Shown in pieces: positions 24,801-33,884 of a stretch of 43,356 bases of DNA; position 1 is the first letter of the stretch, and every line of letters starts with the position of its first letter. The stretch is from Gammaproteobacteria bacterium (GTDB taxonomy: Bacteria; Pseudomonadota; Gammaproteobacteria; HK1), in NCBI GenBank assembly GCA_022826505.1, contig JAJDUQ010000235.1, forward strand, positions 1 through 43,356, written 5' to 3'. The position numbers and the translations under genes are program-made. The notes beneath the pieces are model-generated. The model was not told the origin of the DNA. It saw only the letters and a program-made list of their open reading frames with translations, and ran no database searches.

Positions 24801-25640
24801 TCAGCGCAGTTGCGCCAGATGCGGCCGGATCATCGCCTCGGCGTTGCGCCAGGCAATCTTTTCGGCGAGGTCGGGCGGCAGGTCCGTCAGCCACTGCCGG
24901 GTCCACTCGGCGTGTTCCGCCACATAGTGCCAGCGCTCCGGCGTGTAGGTGTCGGTGCCGACCGTGATGCGGTCCGGGAACGCGGTGAACAGGCGGCGCC
25001 AGTCTTCGTCGACCCGACCGCCGTGGGCGTGTTGGCTGCGGAAGGCCAGGTCGGTCCACAGGTTCGCGTGCTTCGCGAGCATCGGGCCGACGACATCCGG
25101 ATCGTCGAAGCCGGCGTGGGCCCACAGCACCCGGGCTTCCGGCCATTGCGCGAAGATTCCGTCGACCGCTCCGGCGTCCGAATGGGCGTGCAGGAGAAGA
25201 TTGTGCTGCCGGGCCAGCTCGATCATGCGCCGCGGCACGGCCCTGTCGATTTGCGAGGCGAAGAGGTGGAATTCCCCGACCGCGACCCACTTGAAGCGCT
25301 GCAGACGGTCCTCGAGAAAGTCGATCACCGACGGATCGTCGACCCAGGTTCCGGTCTCGCCGCGCCGGCGGTAGGGGCGCAGGCTGGGCAGGACGAGGTC
25401 CGGCGCGGCGGCGTGGAGCGCGCGAGTGCCGGCGTCGCCCGAGCTCGACACCAGCGCCCGCTTCAGCCCCGCCTGCTCCAGAAGGGCGACGGCTTCGCCG
25501 GCGGAGAACCGCTTGGCCGCGTCGTGGCTGAAATGGATATGGACGTCGAAGAGCGGCATCGGCGCGCCGACGGCATCGGCCGCGGCGGGCAACAGCGCCG
25601 CGGCGGCGGAGGTTGCAAGAAAGCGACGGCGCGAGATCAT
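24801..25640 (-). CDS. Tat-exported amidohydrolase
   Basis: A 279-aa TIM-barrel metal hydrolase of the amidohydrolase-2/TatD-like group. It begins with a twin-arginine signal, MISRRRFLATSAAAALLPAA, so it folds in the cytoplasm and is exported to the periplasm. Metal-site residues are seen in FDVHIHFSHD, AVGEFHLF, LLLHAHSD, LWAHAGFDDP and the final aspartate in TVGTDTYTP. The substrate is unknown; such genes recur beside di-haem peroxidase genes of the kind downstream. It probably heads a three-gene operon with the YtkA-like and peroxidase genes, all predicted periplasmic. Confidence 0.88.
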   Translation of the reverse strand: MISRRRFLATSAAAALLPAAADAVGAPMPLFDVHIHFSHDAAKRFSAGEAVALLEQAGLKRALVSSSGDAGTRALHAAAPDLVLPSLRPYRRRGETGTWVDDPSVIDFLEDRLQRFKWVAVGEFHLFASQIDRAVPRRMIELARQHNLLLHAHSDAGAVDGIFAQWPEARVLWAHAGFDDPDVVGPMLAKHANLWTDLAFRSQHAHGGRVDEDWRRLFTAFPDRITVGTDTYTPERWHYVAEHAEWTRQWLTDLPPDLAEKIAWRNAEAMIRPHLAQLR

Positions 25641-25737
25641 GGCATGGCTCCTTCCTGCTGGCCTGTCCTAACCCTGTCATTCCCGGCCGCTGCATGGCAA
25701 GCCAACCGCCGGCAGACCGCTTTCCCGTTCGAGTCCG

Positions 25738-26937
25738 TCAGAGCACGCCGGCCGCGGCGACCGCGTCCGCGCCGAGGAACCGGCCGAGCCGCTCCAGCTC
25801 GGACCGGAGCGCATCCAGGCGGCCCTTGCCCGCTTTCACCCCGGGTTCCCACCACAGGTTGTTGACGGCGAGGCAGCCGCGGTCGCGGTGGAACTTCATG
25901 CAGGCGCGGCCCACCATGCGGTCGCCCTCGAGCAGGGGCAGGACGTAGTAGCCGTACCGGCGCCGGGCTTTCGGCACGAAAGCCTCGAATCGGTAGTCGA
26001 AGCCGAACAGGCGCAGGGTCCGGCTGCGGTCGCGTACCACGGGGTCGAACGGGCTCAGGAAGCGCAGCCGGGGCGGCGGCTTCGGAAGGTCGGCGAGCTG
26101 GTCCTCGATATGCCGCCAGGCGAGCGAGGGACGCGGTCTGCCTCCGCCCGCGGGCTCGACAAGGACGGATTGCAGGCGGTTTCGGTTGGCCTCGACCCAG
26201 GCCCTTGCCTCGGCCGGCGAGACCGCATCCCAGAAGGCCGCGATTTCGCCATGGGTGGCGATTCCGAGGCGATCGAGCCCGGAGGTGCAGGCCCAGTCGA
26301 CGTGTGCGTCGCGATCCGGCGGCTCTCGGCGCCAGCGCTCGGGGATGACCCGCTCGGTGAGGTCGTAGACTTTCTGGAAGCTCTCGCGGCGCGCGACGGA
26401 CAGCTCACCCGACCACCAGAGATACTCCAGCGCGGACTTGGCCGGACCCCAGCCCCACCAGGAGCCGGCGCGCGGGCTGTCGCCTATGTCGAGGTCGCGC
26501 GACATGGTGGGGCCGTTGACGCGGACATGATTGAGAACATCCGCGATGACCCGGTCGGCGTCCGGGCCGATCCGCTCGGCGAACCACGAATCGCAGCGTC
26601 GCCTCGCCGCCATGCGTCGGAAGCGGTGGGTCCAGTGTCCGAACCAGCGGATGGGGATGACGCTGGCGTCGTGGGTCCAGTGCTCGAACAACCGGCGATC
26701 GCGGTCCAGCAGGCGGTCGAGGTCGTGCCGCCGGTAGGTTCGGTTGCGCGAGAACAGCGTGAGGTGGTGGGCGCGCTCGACGGTGACGATGCTGTCGAGC
26801 TGGACGAAGCCCATGCGTTCGATCAGGTCGTAGAGCCCGTCCGGACCCATCTTCCGCCCGGGACGGTCGGTGAGGCCCTGCAGGCTCAGGAGCAGCCTGC
26901 GCGCAGTGCGGCAGTCGACGACGAGAGGTCGGTTCAT
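25738..26937 (-). CDS. ycaQ: AlkX/YcaQ-type winged-helix DNA glycosylase
   Basis: A 399-aa protein of the HTH_42 superfamily, which includes AlkZ and AlkX (YcaQ), glycosylases that unhook interstrand DNA crosslinks. The catalytic loop is GFVQLDSIVTVERAHH: Gln46-Leu-Asp48, the QxD form typical of AlkX rather than the QxQ of AlkZ. It is followed by tandem winged helices and the conserved FLSPFDPVVRDR and YYVLPLLEGDRMVGR. Length is normal for YcaQ. In the cell it would give resistance to bifunctional alkylators. It is the gene nearest the tRNA-Gln end of the proposed island. Confidence 0.88.
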   Translation of the reverse strand: MNRPLVVDCRTARRLLLSLQGLTDRPGRKMGPDGLYDLIERMGFVQLDSIVTVERAHHLTLFSRNRTYRRHDLDRLLDRDRRLFEHWTHDASVIPIRWFGHWTHRFRRMAARRRCDSWFAERIGPDADRVIADVLNHVRVNGPTMSRDLDIGDSPRAGSWWGWGPAKSALEYLWWSGELSVARRESFQKVYDLTERVIPERWRREPPDRDAHVDWACTSGLDRLGIATHGEIAAFWDAVSPAEARAWVEANRNRLQSVLVEPAGGGRPRPSLAWRHIEDQLADLPKPPPRLRFLSPFDPVVRDRSRTLRLFGFDYRFEAFVPKARRRYGYYVLPLLEGDRMVGRACMKFHRDRGCLAVNNLWWEPGVKAGKGRLDALRSELERLGRFLGADAVAAAGVL

Positions 26938-27348
26938 GGGGCGAGGCTAGATCGTTTTCCTGCCGCACGGAAAGGGATTGACCTCCACTGCGACACTGGA
27001 CGGCGTCTCCGGCGAAGTGGCGGCTGTCACGAGACAAGCTCCCCGTGGGCGTTTCTTGCACGCTCCCCGGAGGGCGCCCACCTTCGCACATCACCCAGTG
27101 CGAGCAGAATCTCCGCAGAGCGCCTCGGAGAAACTGCGCCCGCTCACTTGGCGCATCGCGCGCCGCCTGGTGGAGCGCAGCGACGCGGCCCGACGACGGG
27201 ACTCCGGCGGACGCGAACCGGAACAAGGTTTCAGCGTTCCGTTGGCGAATCCAGGACGGTCCCTGGCACTCCGAGTATGTTGGGAGTCAGCAATAGCGAG
27301 GACCCGTTGACCAATAGCAACCTACCGCCATCAGGTCGCCGAATTGAT
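26938..27348. other. Intergenic stretch between glycosylase gene and tRNA-Gln
   Basis: 411 bases where an integrase would be expected if the island were recent. Frames crossing it (for example 27045-27296 plus) are arginine-rich, lack recognisable motifs and look non-coding. I see no repeat, hairpin or integrase fragment. The part next to the tRNA (27290-27348) is noticeably less GC-rich. Confidence 0.45.
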
Positions 27349-27423
27349 TGGCTGGGGTGCCAGGATTCGAACCTGGGAATGCGGGAGTCAAAGTCCCGTG
27401 CCTTACCGCTTGGCTACACCCCA
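27349..27423 (-). tRNA. tRNA-Gln (TTG anticodon)
   Basis: A complete 75-base cloverleaf including an encoded CCA. Acceptor TGGGGTG pairs with CACCCCA, D-stem GCC with GGC, anticodon stem CGGGA with TCCCG around loop CTTTGAC (anticodon TTG, 27389-27391), T-stem CCAGG with CCTGG around TTCGAAT. It closely resembles E. coli tRNA-Gln. Its 5' end overlaps the last ten bases of ispE, so processing from the lolB-ispE transcript is likely. Its 3' half is repeated at 22811. Confidence 0.97.
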
Positions 27424-28385
27424 AGATTGACCGATGAGGTCGAGTCCGCCGGCCGATCCGACGGCCGGCTCGCAAAATCGAGCAGTGGCGAGCGATTCAT
27501 CCCTTGCGCCGCCAACCCTCGCCACGGCGGAGGTACCGAGCTTGCAATCTCGATAGCCTCCTCGCGGGTGTTCAGCGGCGCAAATACTGTTGCACCGGTG
27601 CCGGTCATTCGCCCTCGGGCGTGTTGCGACAGCCAGTCCATCGCATCGCCCACTTCCGGGTGGAGTTTCCTCACCACCTGCTCACAGTCATTGCGAGTGG
27701 CGGCGAGCAGGCACCGAACACTCACCGGCAATTTCGACGAGTCGGAGCCGTCTTGCAGCAGGTCGGTCATTCTGATTCTGGGGGAATTACGTGTCAACGC
27801 GGGTGCGTCGAACACGACAGCGGTGGAGACTGCGAAGGGAAGCACGACCAGTACGTACCAGGGCTGCTCCAGGGTCAGTGGAACCAGACGCTCGCCCACG
27901 CCCTCCGCCCACGCGGCCATGCCTCGCACGAATACGGGCACATCGGCACCGAGCTCGACGGCAAGCCCCGCCAATCTGTCGACATCCATCCCGAGATCCC
28001 AGAGCCGGTTGAGCCCCACCAGCGCCGATGCCGCATCGCTGCTCCCGCCGCCGAGACCGCCGCCGAGTGGAATCCGCTTCTTGACCGCGATGTCCACACC
28101 GTCTTCGACCCCGGTTGCGTCACGCAGCATCCGTGCGGCCCGAATGACGAGGTCGTGCGCTTCGTCCACGCCCGCAAGCGCGGTGGTCCGTCGCACCAGG
28201 GTGTCGTTGCGGCGCGTGATGTGCACCCGGTCCGCGAGGTCGACGAACTGGAAGATTGTCTGAAGCTCGTGATAGCGGTCCGGTCGCCGCCCGACGATGT
28301 GCAGGAACAGGTTGAGCTTGGCCGGCGCGGGCAGTTCGATCACGTCATCGCCACATCGCCCGCGTCCTGCTCTGTGTACGCTCAC
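27414..28385 (-). CDS. ispE: 4-diphosphocytidyl-2-C-methyl-D-erythritol kinase
   Basis: The GHMP kinase of the non-mevalonate isoprenoid pathway, phosphorylating CDP-ME at the 2-hydroxyl with ATP. Visible motifs: PAPAKLNLFLHIVGRRPD with the catalytic lysine, the glycine-rich ATP loop IPLGGGLGGGSSDAASALVG, VELGADVPVFV with the catalytic aspartate, and RMTGTGATVFA. The GTG start at 28385 overlaps the lolB stop (GTGA), indicating translational coupling. At 323 residues it is longer than usual (about 285) because of extensions at both ends; the tail runs into the tRNA-Gln gene. Confidence 0.95.
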   Translation of the reverse strand: MSVHRAGRGRCGDDVIELPAPAKLNLFLHIVGRRPDRYHELQTIFQFVDLADRVHITRRNDTLVRRTTALAGVDEAHDLVIRAARMLRDATGVEDGVDIAVKKRIPLGGGLGGGSSDAASALVGLNRLWDLGMDVDRLAGLAVELGADVPVFVRGMAAWAEGVGERLVPLTLEQPWYVLVVLPFAVSTAVVFDAPALTRNSPRIRMTDLLQDGSDSSKLPVSVRCLLAATRNDCEQVVRKLHPEVGDAMDWLSQHARGRMTGTGATVFAPLNTREEAIEIASSVPPPWRGLAAQGMNRSPLLDFASRPSDRPADSTSSVNLGV

Positions 28386-29098
28386 GCCGAACCGCTTTCC
28401 GCCTTCCATCTGCGGATCACGATCGTCGCGTCGACGGTGTCGTTCGTGAACCGAATGCGTTGGGGGAGTGCAAGATCGGCCAGGGCGCCATACCGCTCGT
28501 AGACCACCGTCCATCCCGCCTGCTCCAGATGGGCGAGACGTCCGAGGTCGTCGAATTTCATGCTTGACGTGGTGCCGTCAGGGGAGGGTGCTCCGACGAT
28601 CCAGTAACGAAGCCCCCGCAGCGGCACGGACCAGCCGATCTCCTTCTCCAGGAGCGATTCCGGCGAGGCAGCTCTGACCCGGCGACCGTCCGGAAACCTC
28701 GCCTCGACCTCGGCATCCGATCCTTCGATCTCGAACAGTCCGACGCCGAGCGGTCCCACGAATCTCACGAAATAGGAATCGTTCGTCTGGCGCCATCGCA
28801 CAGACACTCGCAACGCTTCGCCGCCGGTACGCGCCGCAAGAGTTCCGAGCATGAACCAGTTCCGAAATCGGGACAGCGCGCGGGTGTGCGCCTGCCACGA
28901 GGTGTCGACCTGCGTCGCCTCTTCCTTGGACGGAAGGAGCCCCCGCAACGTCTCGCAACCCGACGTCAGCACCGCCATGACCGCGAGCCCGGACATCGCG
29001 GCTCGTCTCGAGATCCGCAGGTGACCGGCAGCGCGCACCCCGAGGGGGCAAGTGTTCTCCCGCGTTGCCGCCGCGGGCGCAGGCGGGCGTTCAGGCAT
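28382..29098 (-). CDS. lolB: Outer-membrane lipoprotein localization protein LolB
   Basis: A 238-aa lipoprotein that receives lipoproteins from LolA and inserts them into the outer membrane. The signal ends in the lipobox LTSGC after AAMSGLAVMAV. The mature part has LSRFRNWFMLGTLAARTGG, VGPLGVGLFEIEG, the aromatic IGWSVPLRGLRYWIVG and the end LPQRIRFTNDTVDATIVIRRW, all typical of LolB. The chosen start gives an unusually long 35-residue N-region; a start at 28996 (MSGLAVMAVLTSGC) would give a more normal signal peptide. It lies between the TPR lipoprotein and ispE. Confidence 0.9.
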   Translation of the reverse strand: MPERPPAPAAATRENTCPLGVRAAGHLRISRRAAMSGLAVMAVLTSGCETLRGLLPSKEEATQVDTSWQAHTRALSRFRNWFMLGTLAARTGGEALRVSVRWRQTNDSYFVRFVGPLGVGLFEIEGSDAEVEARFPDGRRVRAASPESLLEKEIGWSVPLRGLRYWIVGAPSPDGTTSSMKFDDLGRLAHLEQAGWTVVYERYGALADLALPQRIRFTNDTVDATIVIRRWKAESGSA

Positions 29099-29118
29099 GG
29101 CTCGCGTGGCCTCGGGCT

Positions 29119-30852
29119 CTAGGGCCCGAAGCGCTCCATGACGTCGAGCAGTCGCTCGTCGTCCGGTGCCGACTCGAGCGCCGTGCTCCATACGGCACGT
29201 GCCTCTACCCTGTTGCCCAACACCCAGAGCACCTCGCCGAGGTGAGCGGCGATTTCGGGGTCGGGGTTGATGGACATCGCGCGGCGCAGTTGTACAAGTG
29301 CCTCCCGGTGCCGTCCCAGACGATGAAGAACCCACCCCAGGGAATCGACGATGTAGTGATCGTCGGGCTTGAGCTCGATTGCGCGCTTGATGAGCGCATA
29401 GGCCTCTTCATACCGGTCGGTACGGTCGGCGAGGGTATATCCCAGTGCATTGAGGGCGTCGGCGTTGTCCGGCTCGCGCGAGATGATCGCGCGCATGTCG
29501 CGCTCGAGGATGTCCAGGCGATCCATCTTCACGGCAAGCATCCCGCGCGCGTACAGGAGGTCCGAGTTTCCGGGGAACGACTCGAGGGATGTATCGTAGA
29601 CCTCCATCGCTTCGTCGTAGCGCGCCACGCGGGTGAGCAACCCTGCTTCGGCGCTGTAGATTCGAACCGCTTCGCGCGCGGTCTCGCTGCGCACTCCATG
29701 CAGGTGACGCAGGGCCGCTTCGACGTTTCCGTTGTCCGCCAGCAGCACCGCCACCCTGATCTGCGCATTCAATCGGTGCTCCCCGCGGCGGACCCGTCTG
29801 TACGAGGCGATGGCATCGGCGGTTCGTTGCTGAGACTCGGCAATTCTGGCGAGGTAGTAGTGCGCGACGTCCCGCCGAGAATCCCGGCTCGCGAGCCGCT
29901 CGAACTGCTCTGTCGCTTCGTCGAGCCGATTCGTCTGCACGAGCAGCAACCCGAGGGCGTATCGGGCGTCGTCGTTCCCGGGCTGCTCGGCCACCAGATA
30001 CTCGAACTCCGTACGAGCCTCCTCGTAGCGTTTGGCGTCCACGAGCATGCGCGCATAGGTCATGCGGACCGTTCCCGACTCGGGGGCGTTCGCGAGAAAT
30101 TCCTCCAGCACGCTGAACGCGCCTTCGAAGTCGTCCCCACTCTGACGCAGCCGCGCCCGCAAGACTGCGGTCCGAGCATTGCCGGGATCGATTTCGTACG
30201 AGCGGTCGGCCACCACCGACGCCTCTTCGACGTTGCCCGTCCGCACGAGAAGCCGGGCGAGCGCAAGCTGCGCCTCCGAATCGTCCTCATGTCCAACGAC
30301 GAGCTTCCTCATCGTGGCCACCGCAGCCTCTGCGTCCTTCTCCGCGCCAAGGAGCTCGGCGGCACGATGAAATCCCGTACCCGGAGGGGTGGACAACGTC
30401 GCCACGATTTCGTTGAGGTGTTCGACCGCCGAATCGATGTCACCGGCGCGTATCAGCAGGGATGCGAGAACCTGTCGCGCTTCGACGCTCGATGAATCGA
30501 CATCGTTCCACAATCGTGCCGCTTCGAGCGCGAGTTCTTCGGAATGGGCGAATACCGCGAGCTTCGTTGCTCGTGCCGCGACGCCGGCGTCTCGGGTCTC
30601 CTTGGCGACATCGAGATAATTGGTGAGCGCGAGCTGAAAATCACCGCGGTGGCTGGCGAGCTCTCCCACCAGCAACCGGTACAGCACGTTTCCGTCGAAG
30701 GTGTGTCGGGCGGAGGAAAGATCGGTGGCGCCTTGCGACGGGGCCGCGCCCGATTCCTCGGTCACGGGGCCGAGCGCGCCGCATCCCGAGAGGGTGCTGG
30801 CCACGATCGTGGCCGCAAGTGCGAATCCCCCGATCCGCCGGATCGCGGGCAT
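29119..30852 (-). CDS. Tetratricopeptide-repeat lipoprotein
   Basis: A 577-aa outer-membrane-type lipoprotein filled with about a dozen TPR units. The signal GFALAATIVASTLSGC ends in a lipobox. Repeats are recognisable from about residue 50 to the end, the last ones very regular (DNADALNALGYTLADRTDRY, DDHYIVDSLGWVLHRLGRHR). This protein is the usual neighbour of lolB and hemA in many Gammaproteobacteria; a scaffold role in envelope assembly is assumed. Start MPAIRRIGG is chosen for its signal peptide; a GTG nine bases upstream is possible. A promoter candidate lies about 110 bases upstream. Confidence 0.88.
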   Translation of the reverse strand: MPAIRRIGGFALAATIVASTLSGCGALGPVTEESGAAPSQGATDLSSARHTFDGNVLYRLLVGELASHRGDFQLALTNYLDVAKETRDAGVAARATKLAVFAHSEELALEAARLWNDVDSSSVEARQVLASLLIRAGDIDSAVEHLNEIVATLSTPPGTGFHRAAELLGAEKDAEAAVATMRKLVVGHEDDSEAQLALARLLVRTGNVEEASVVADRSYEIDPGNARTAVLRARLRQSGDDFEGAFSVLEEFLANAPESGTVRMTYARMLVDAKRYEEARTEFEYLVAEQPGNDDARYALGLLLVQTNRLDEATEQFERLASRDSRRDVAHYYLARIAESQQRTADAIASYRRVRRGEHRLNAQIRVAVLLADNGNVEAALRHLHGVRSETAREAVRIYSAEAGLLTRVARYDEAMEVYDTSLESFPGNSDLLYARGMLAVKMDRLDILERDMRAIISREPDNADALNALGYTLADRTDRYEEAYALIKRAIELKPDDHYIVDSLGWVLHRLGRHREALVQLRRAMSINPDPEIAAHLGEVLWVLGNRVEARAVWSTALESAPDDERLLDVMERFGP

Positions 30853-30963
30853 GCACGGCACGCTGGCCGTGCTGTTCCACTCCTGCAACGCAGCTATGGC
30901 CACCGGACGCCCTCGGAACAGCTTGTGCGCACCATCAATCATCGTCGGTACAATACGTTTGCC

Positions 30964-30991
30964 ACTATACTTCATGCAGAAATTCAGGCAA
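30964..30991 (-). promoter_or_regulatory. Sigma-70-like promoter for the TPR lipoprotein-lolB-ispE run
   Basis: On the minus strand TTGCCT, a 16-base spacer and TATAGT match the -35 and -10 boxes well. It lies in the 204-base gap between the divergent TPR lipoprotein and hemA genes. For hemA only a TACAAT box (30949-30954) with a poorly spaced TTGTGC is visible. Confidence 0.4.
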
Positions 30992-31056
30992 TCGGCGCGA
31001 CGCGGGTCGAGCCGCGCCGTACTCGACGCTCTGGCCGACACATCCCGCGAATCGTC

Positions 31057-32352
31057 ATGTCGATCATCGCCCTTGGATTGAATCACACCACCGCCCCGCT
31101 CGATCTTCGTGAACGTGCGGTGGTCGACGACGAGGGGATGCCCTCGGCGCTGCGGTCGTTGTCGAACTTCCCGGGGGTGAGCGAAGCAGCGATACTGTCG
31201 ACCTGCAACCGCACCGACCTGTACTGCGGCCTGGGTGCCGGTCAGGATCTGCCAACCCGCTGGTTCGGCGATTTTCTGGGAATCGACCGCCGCGACCTCG
31301 CGGGCCATCTCTACGTTCATCGTGAAGATGACGCGGTGCGTCACGTCATGCGCGTCGCAAGCGGCCTCGACTCGATGGTGCTCGGTGAGCCGCAGATTCT
31401 CGGGCAGCTCAAGCAGGCGTACGGGCTGGCTCGGCGCGAAGGTTCGCTCGGCGTCGTGCTCGACAAGTTGTTTCAGCGCTCGTTCTCGGTGGCGAAGCGG
31501 GTTCGTACAGATACCGACATCGGCGCAAGCCCTGTTTCGGTGGCCTACGCGGCGGTGACGCTCGCGTGCCGGATTTTCGGAGACCTCGATTCCCGCACCG
31601 CTCTTCTGGTCGGTGCCGGCGAGACGGTCGAGCTCTGCGCGCGTCATCTCGCATCGAGTGGAATCGGGAGGATGGTGATCGCGAACCGGACTCTGGAGCA
31701 TGCCCGCCGAATCGCGACCGCGTTGGGCGCCTACGCCATCGGGCTCGACGAAGTGTCGCTCCATCTCGCCGAGGCGGACATCGTCATCTCGTCGACCGGC
31801 AGTCGCGAGCCGGTCATCACGTTCGAGCAGACGAAATCCGCGGTGAGCCGTCGCCGGCGGCGTCCGATGTTCATGGCGGACCTGGCGGTTCCGCACGACA
31901 TCGATCGGGACGCCGGCAATCTCCCGGACGTGTACCTGTACAGCGTCGACGATCTCGCGGACGTGATCGAGGAAGGTCGCCAGCGGCGCGCGGCGGCGGC
32001 AGGGGTGGCGGAAGGAATCATCGACCAGCAGGTGGCGGAATTCATGGCGTGGATGCGCGGGCGACGCGTGTCCTCGATCATCGTCCAGGTACGGGAATCG
32101 GCCGCCGTCGCCAGAGAGGAAGTGCTCGAGAAGGCGCGACGGCGGCTCCAGGGAGGCGAATCGCCGGACGAAGTCATCGAGTACGTCGCCCGCACGCTCA
32201 CCAACAAGCTGCTTCACACGCCCAGCACCGGCATCCGTGAAGCGGGGGAGAACGATCGACAGGACATCGTCGAAGCGGCGAGGACGCTCTTCGGAGTCGA
32301 CGGCGAGGGCGGGGAATCGGCTTCCGAGCCGGATGCCGGGGGCATGCGATGA
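31057..32352 (+). CDS. hemA: Glutamyl-tRNA reductase
   Basis: A 431-aa enzyme that reduces glutamyl-tRNA to glutamate-1-semialdehyde, the first committed step of C5 tetrapyrrole synthesis. The catalytic cysteine is in [12 protein letters not shown]. Further marks are [47 protein letters not shown] and the NADPH-fold [18 protein letters not shown]. Full length. Its ATG follows no strong Shine-Dalgarno sequence. The last four bases (ATGA) overlap the prfA start, giving the standard coupled hemA-prfA pair. Confidence 0.97.
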   Translation: MSIIALGLNHTTAPLDLRERAVVDDEGMPSALRSLSNFPGVSEAAILSTCNRTDLYCGLGAGQDLPTRWFGDFLGIDRRDLAGHLYVHREDDAVRHVMRVASGLDSMVLGEPQILGQLKQAYGLARREGSLGVVLDKLFQRSFSVAKRVRTDTDIGASPVSVAYAAVTLACRIFGDLDSRTALLVGAGETVELCARHLASSGIGRMVIANRTLEHARRIATALGAYAIGLDEVSLHLAEADIVISSTGSREPVITFEQTKSAVSRRRRRPMFMADLAVPHDIDRDAGNLPDVYLYSVDDLADVIEEGRQRRAAAAGVAEGIIDQQVAEFMAWMRGRRVSSIIVQVRESAAVAREEVLEKARRRLQGGESPDEVIEYVARTLTNKLLHTPSTGIREAGENDRQDIVEAARTLFGVDGEGGESASEPDAGGMR

Positions 32353-33431
32353 ATCCGTCCCTGATGGACAAGCTGGAAGGATTGCGCGAGCGCTACGTCG
32401 AGGTCGGCGCGTTGCTCGCCGAGCCCGAGGTCGCATCCGATCCGTCCCGGCTCCGCTCGCTTGCCAGGGAGCATGCCGGACTGAGTCCGATCGTGGAGTG
32501 CTTCGTCAACTACAACGAGACGATGGACTCGATCGAGGATGCCCGCGAAATACTCGCCAGCCAGGATCCGGATCTGCGCGAGCTCGCGCAGGAAGAGCTC
32601 GACCAAGCGGAAAGCCGTCGCACCAGTCTCGAGAACGAACTGAAGGTTCTGCTGCTGCCGGCCGATCCGGCCGACGCGGGCAACGTGTATCTCGAGATCC
32701 GGGCCGGCACCGGTGGCGACGAGGCCGCGCTCTTCGCCGGCGATCTGCTCAGGATGTATCTGCGTTACGGTGAGCTCCGCGGATGGAATTGCGCAATCGT
32801 GAGCGAGAGCCCGGGCGAGCACGGCGGATACAAGGAGGTCATCATGCGAATCGCCGGGCGAGGTGTCTACTCGCGGCTCAAGTTCGAGTCCGGCGGCCAC
32901 CGTGTCCAACGGGTTCCGGAAACCGAGTCGCAGGGGCGAATCCACACCTCGGCGTGCACGGTCGCGGTTTTGCCGGAGGCGGACGAGATCGGAGAGATCG
33001 AGATTGATCATTCGGATCTGAGGATCGACACGTTCCGTGCCTCCGGAGCAGGGGGACAGCACGTGAACAAGACAGACTCCGCCATCCGGATCACCCACCT
33101 GCCGACCAACACCGTCGTGGAATGCCAGGACGAACGCTCGCAGCACAAGAACCGGGCGCGGGCGATGTCGTTGCTGAAGGCACGCCTCCTTGCCGCGGAG
33201 CGCGAGCGTCGGGATTCCGAGCGGGCGGAGACCCGGAAGCTGCTCGTCGGCAGCGGCGACCGCTCGCAACGCATCCGCACCTACAACTTCCCGCAGGGGC
33301 GGGTGACGGATCACCGCATCAACCTGACTCTATACAAGTTGGGCGACATCATGGCCGGGGGTTTGGGGGAGGTCATCGAGGCGCTGGTCAGCGAGGATCA
33401 GGCCGAGCAGCTTGCATTGCTCGGTGGGTGA
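32349..33431 (+). CDS. prfA: Peptide chain release factor 1
   Basis: A 360-aa class I release factor that reads UAA and UAG. The codon-recognition tripeptide of RF1 (PxT) is PET in [17 protein letters not shown], and the peptidyl-hydrolysis motif GGQ is in [17 protein letters not shown]. Full length with a regular N-terminal domain. The gene overlaps hemA by four bases. The expected third gene, prmC, which methylates the GGQ glutamine, does not follow. Confidence 0.97.
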   Translation: MNPSLMDKLEGLRERYVEVGALLAEPEVASDPSRLRSLAREHAGLSPIVECFVNYNETMDSIEDAREILASQDPDLRELAQEELDQAESRRTSLENELKVLLLPADPADAGNVYLEIRAGTGGDEAALFAGDLLRMYLRYGELRGWNCAIVSESPGEHGGYKEVIMRIAGRGVYSRLKFESGGHRVQRVPETESQGRIHTSACTVAVLPEADEIGEIEIDHSDLRIDTFRASGAGGQHVNKTDSAIRITHLPTNTVVECQDERSQHKNRARAMSLLKARLLAAERERRDSERAETRKLLVGSGDRSQRIRTYNFPQGRVTDHRINLTLYKLGDIMAGGLGEVIEALVSEDQAEQLALLGG

Positions 33432-33449
33432 CGGCGGGGCGATCGGAGG

Positions 33450-33818
33450 TTATGAGCTCTCGTTGTCTCGCACGAATTCAAGCGTGACTTGGTCAACTGC
33501 AATTACGCGTTCAATGGTTGCCTTTACCGGACGGTAGGAAGGATATGATGGATGTCTGTATTCAAATCGAATGGTCATCTTCACCAGACCTGATTCCTCT
33601 TCAATCGACAAGACAGGGTCGAAAGGTGGCGCCGTTCGTTCTCCACCGAGCTCTCTAGAATTGAATAGACGCGCAACATATTCGTCTGAATTGATTTTTC
33701 CTTGCTGAGTGGCATCGTTGCGATCTTTCCGAATCGCAATGATCACGGCGCCTCGGCCATACTTGGCATGATAGAAATCGTGGCTCTCGTGTAGGGAGGA
33801 GTCGAACAGTCGCGTCAT
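33450..33818 (-). CDS. Hypothetical protein in an AT-rich patch
   Basis: A 122-aa predicted protein beginning MTRLFDSSLHESHDFYHAKY, mainly beta-like with charged residues, without signal peptide or membrane segment. I recognise no family. The patch is compositionally foreign: the 60-base rows at 33541 and 33661 each have 25 of 60 GC, while the row at 33361 inside prfA has 38 of 60. It is convergent with prfA, 18 bases between stop codons. The codon use and position suggest recent acquisition in the place where prmC would be. Confidence 0.55.
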   Translation of the reverse strand: MTRLFDSSLHESHDFYHAKYGRGAVIIAIRKDRNDATQQGKINSDEYVARLFNSRELGGERTAPPFDPVLSIEEESGLVKMTIRFEYRHPSYPSYRPVKATIERVIAVDQVTLEFVRDNESS

Positions 33819-33884
33819 TTGTTCTGCTCTCGCAGGTTCAACAAACGAAGTTTCAGATCGAAAGTGCGGAATGGTGCCGGGGAC

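Larger units (their letters stand above)
22811..27348. mobile_element. Probable genomic island integrated at tRNA-Gln
   Basis: A 4.5-kb segment between the intact tRNA-Gln gene (27349-27423) and a diverged copy of that tRNA's 3' half (22811-22853) in the same orientation. The geometry is correct: the intact tRNA keeps its 5' end outside, and the duplicate 3' end marks the distal boundary. Cargo, all on the minus strand: AlkX-like glycosylase, Tat amidohydrolase, YtkA-like protein and di-haem peroxidase. No integrase is seen, so the element would be old and immobile, or acquired by recombination with a related locus. The island call is inference from the repeat. Confidence 0.5.

Noticed and set aside
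24337..25695. Upstream continuation of the peroxidase frame to an 879-codon protein
   Set aside because: The added part overlaps the amidohydrolase and YtkA-like genes in another frame and is Arg-rich; the signal peptide fixes the true start near 24282-24336.
30853..32436. N-terminal extension of the TPR lipoprotein frame opposite hemA
   Set aside because: The lipoprotein signal at 30852 gives the start; the extension is the shadow of hemA.
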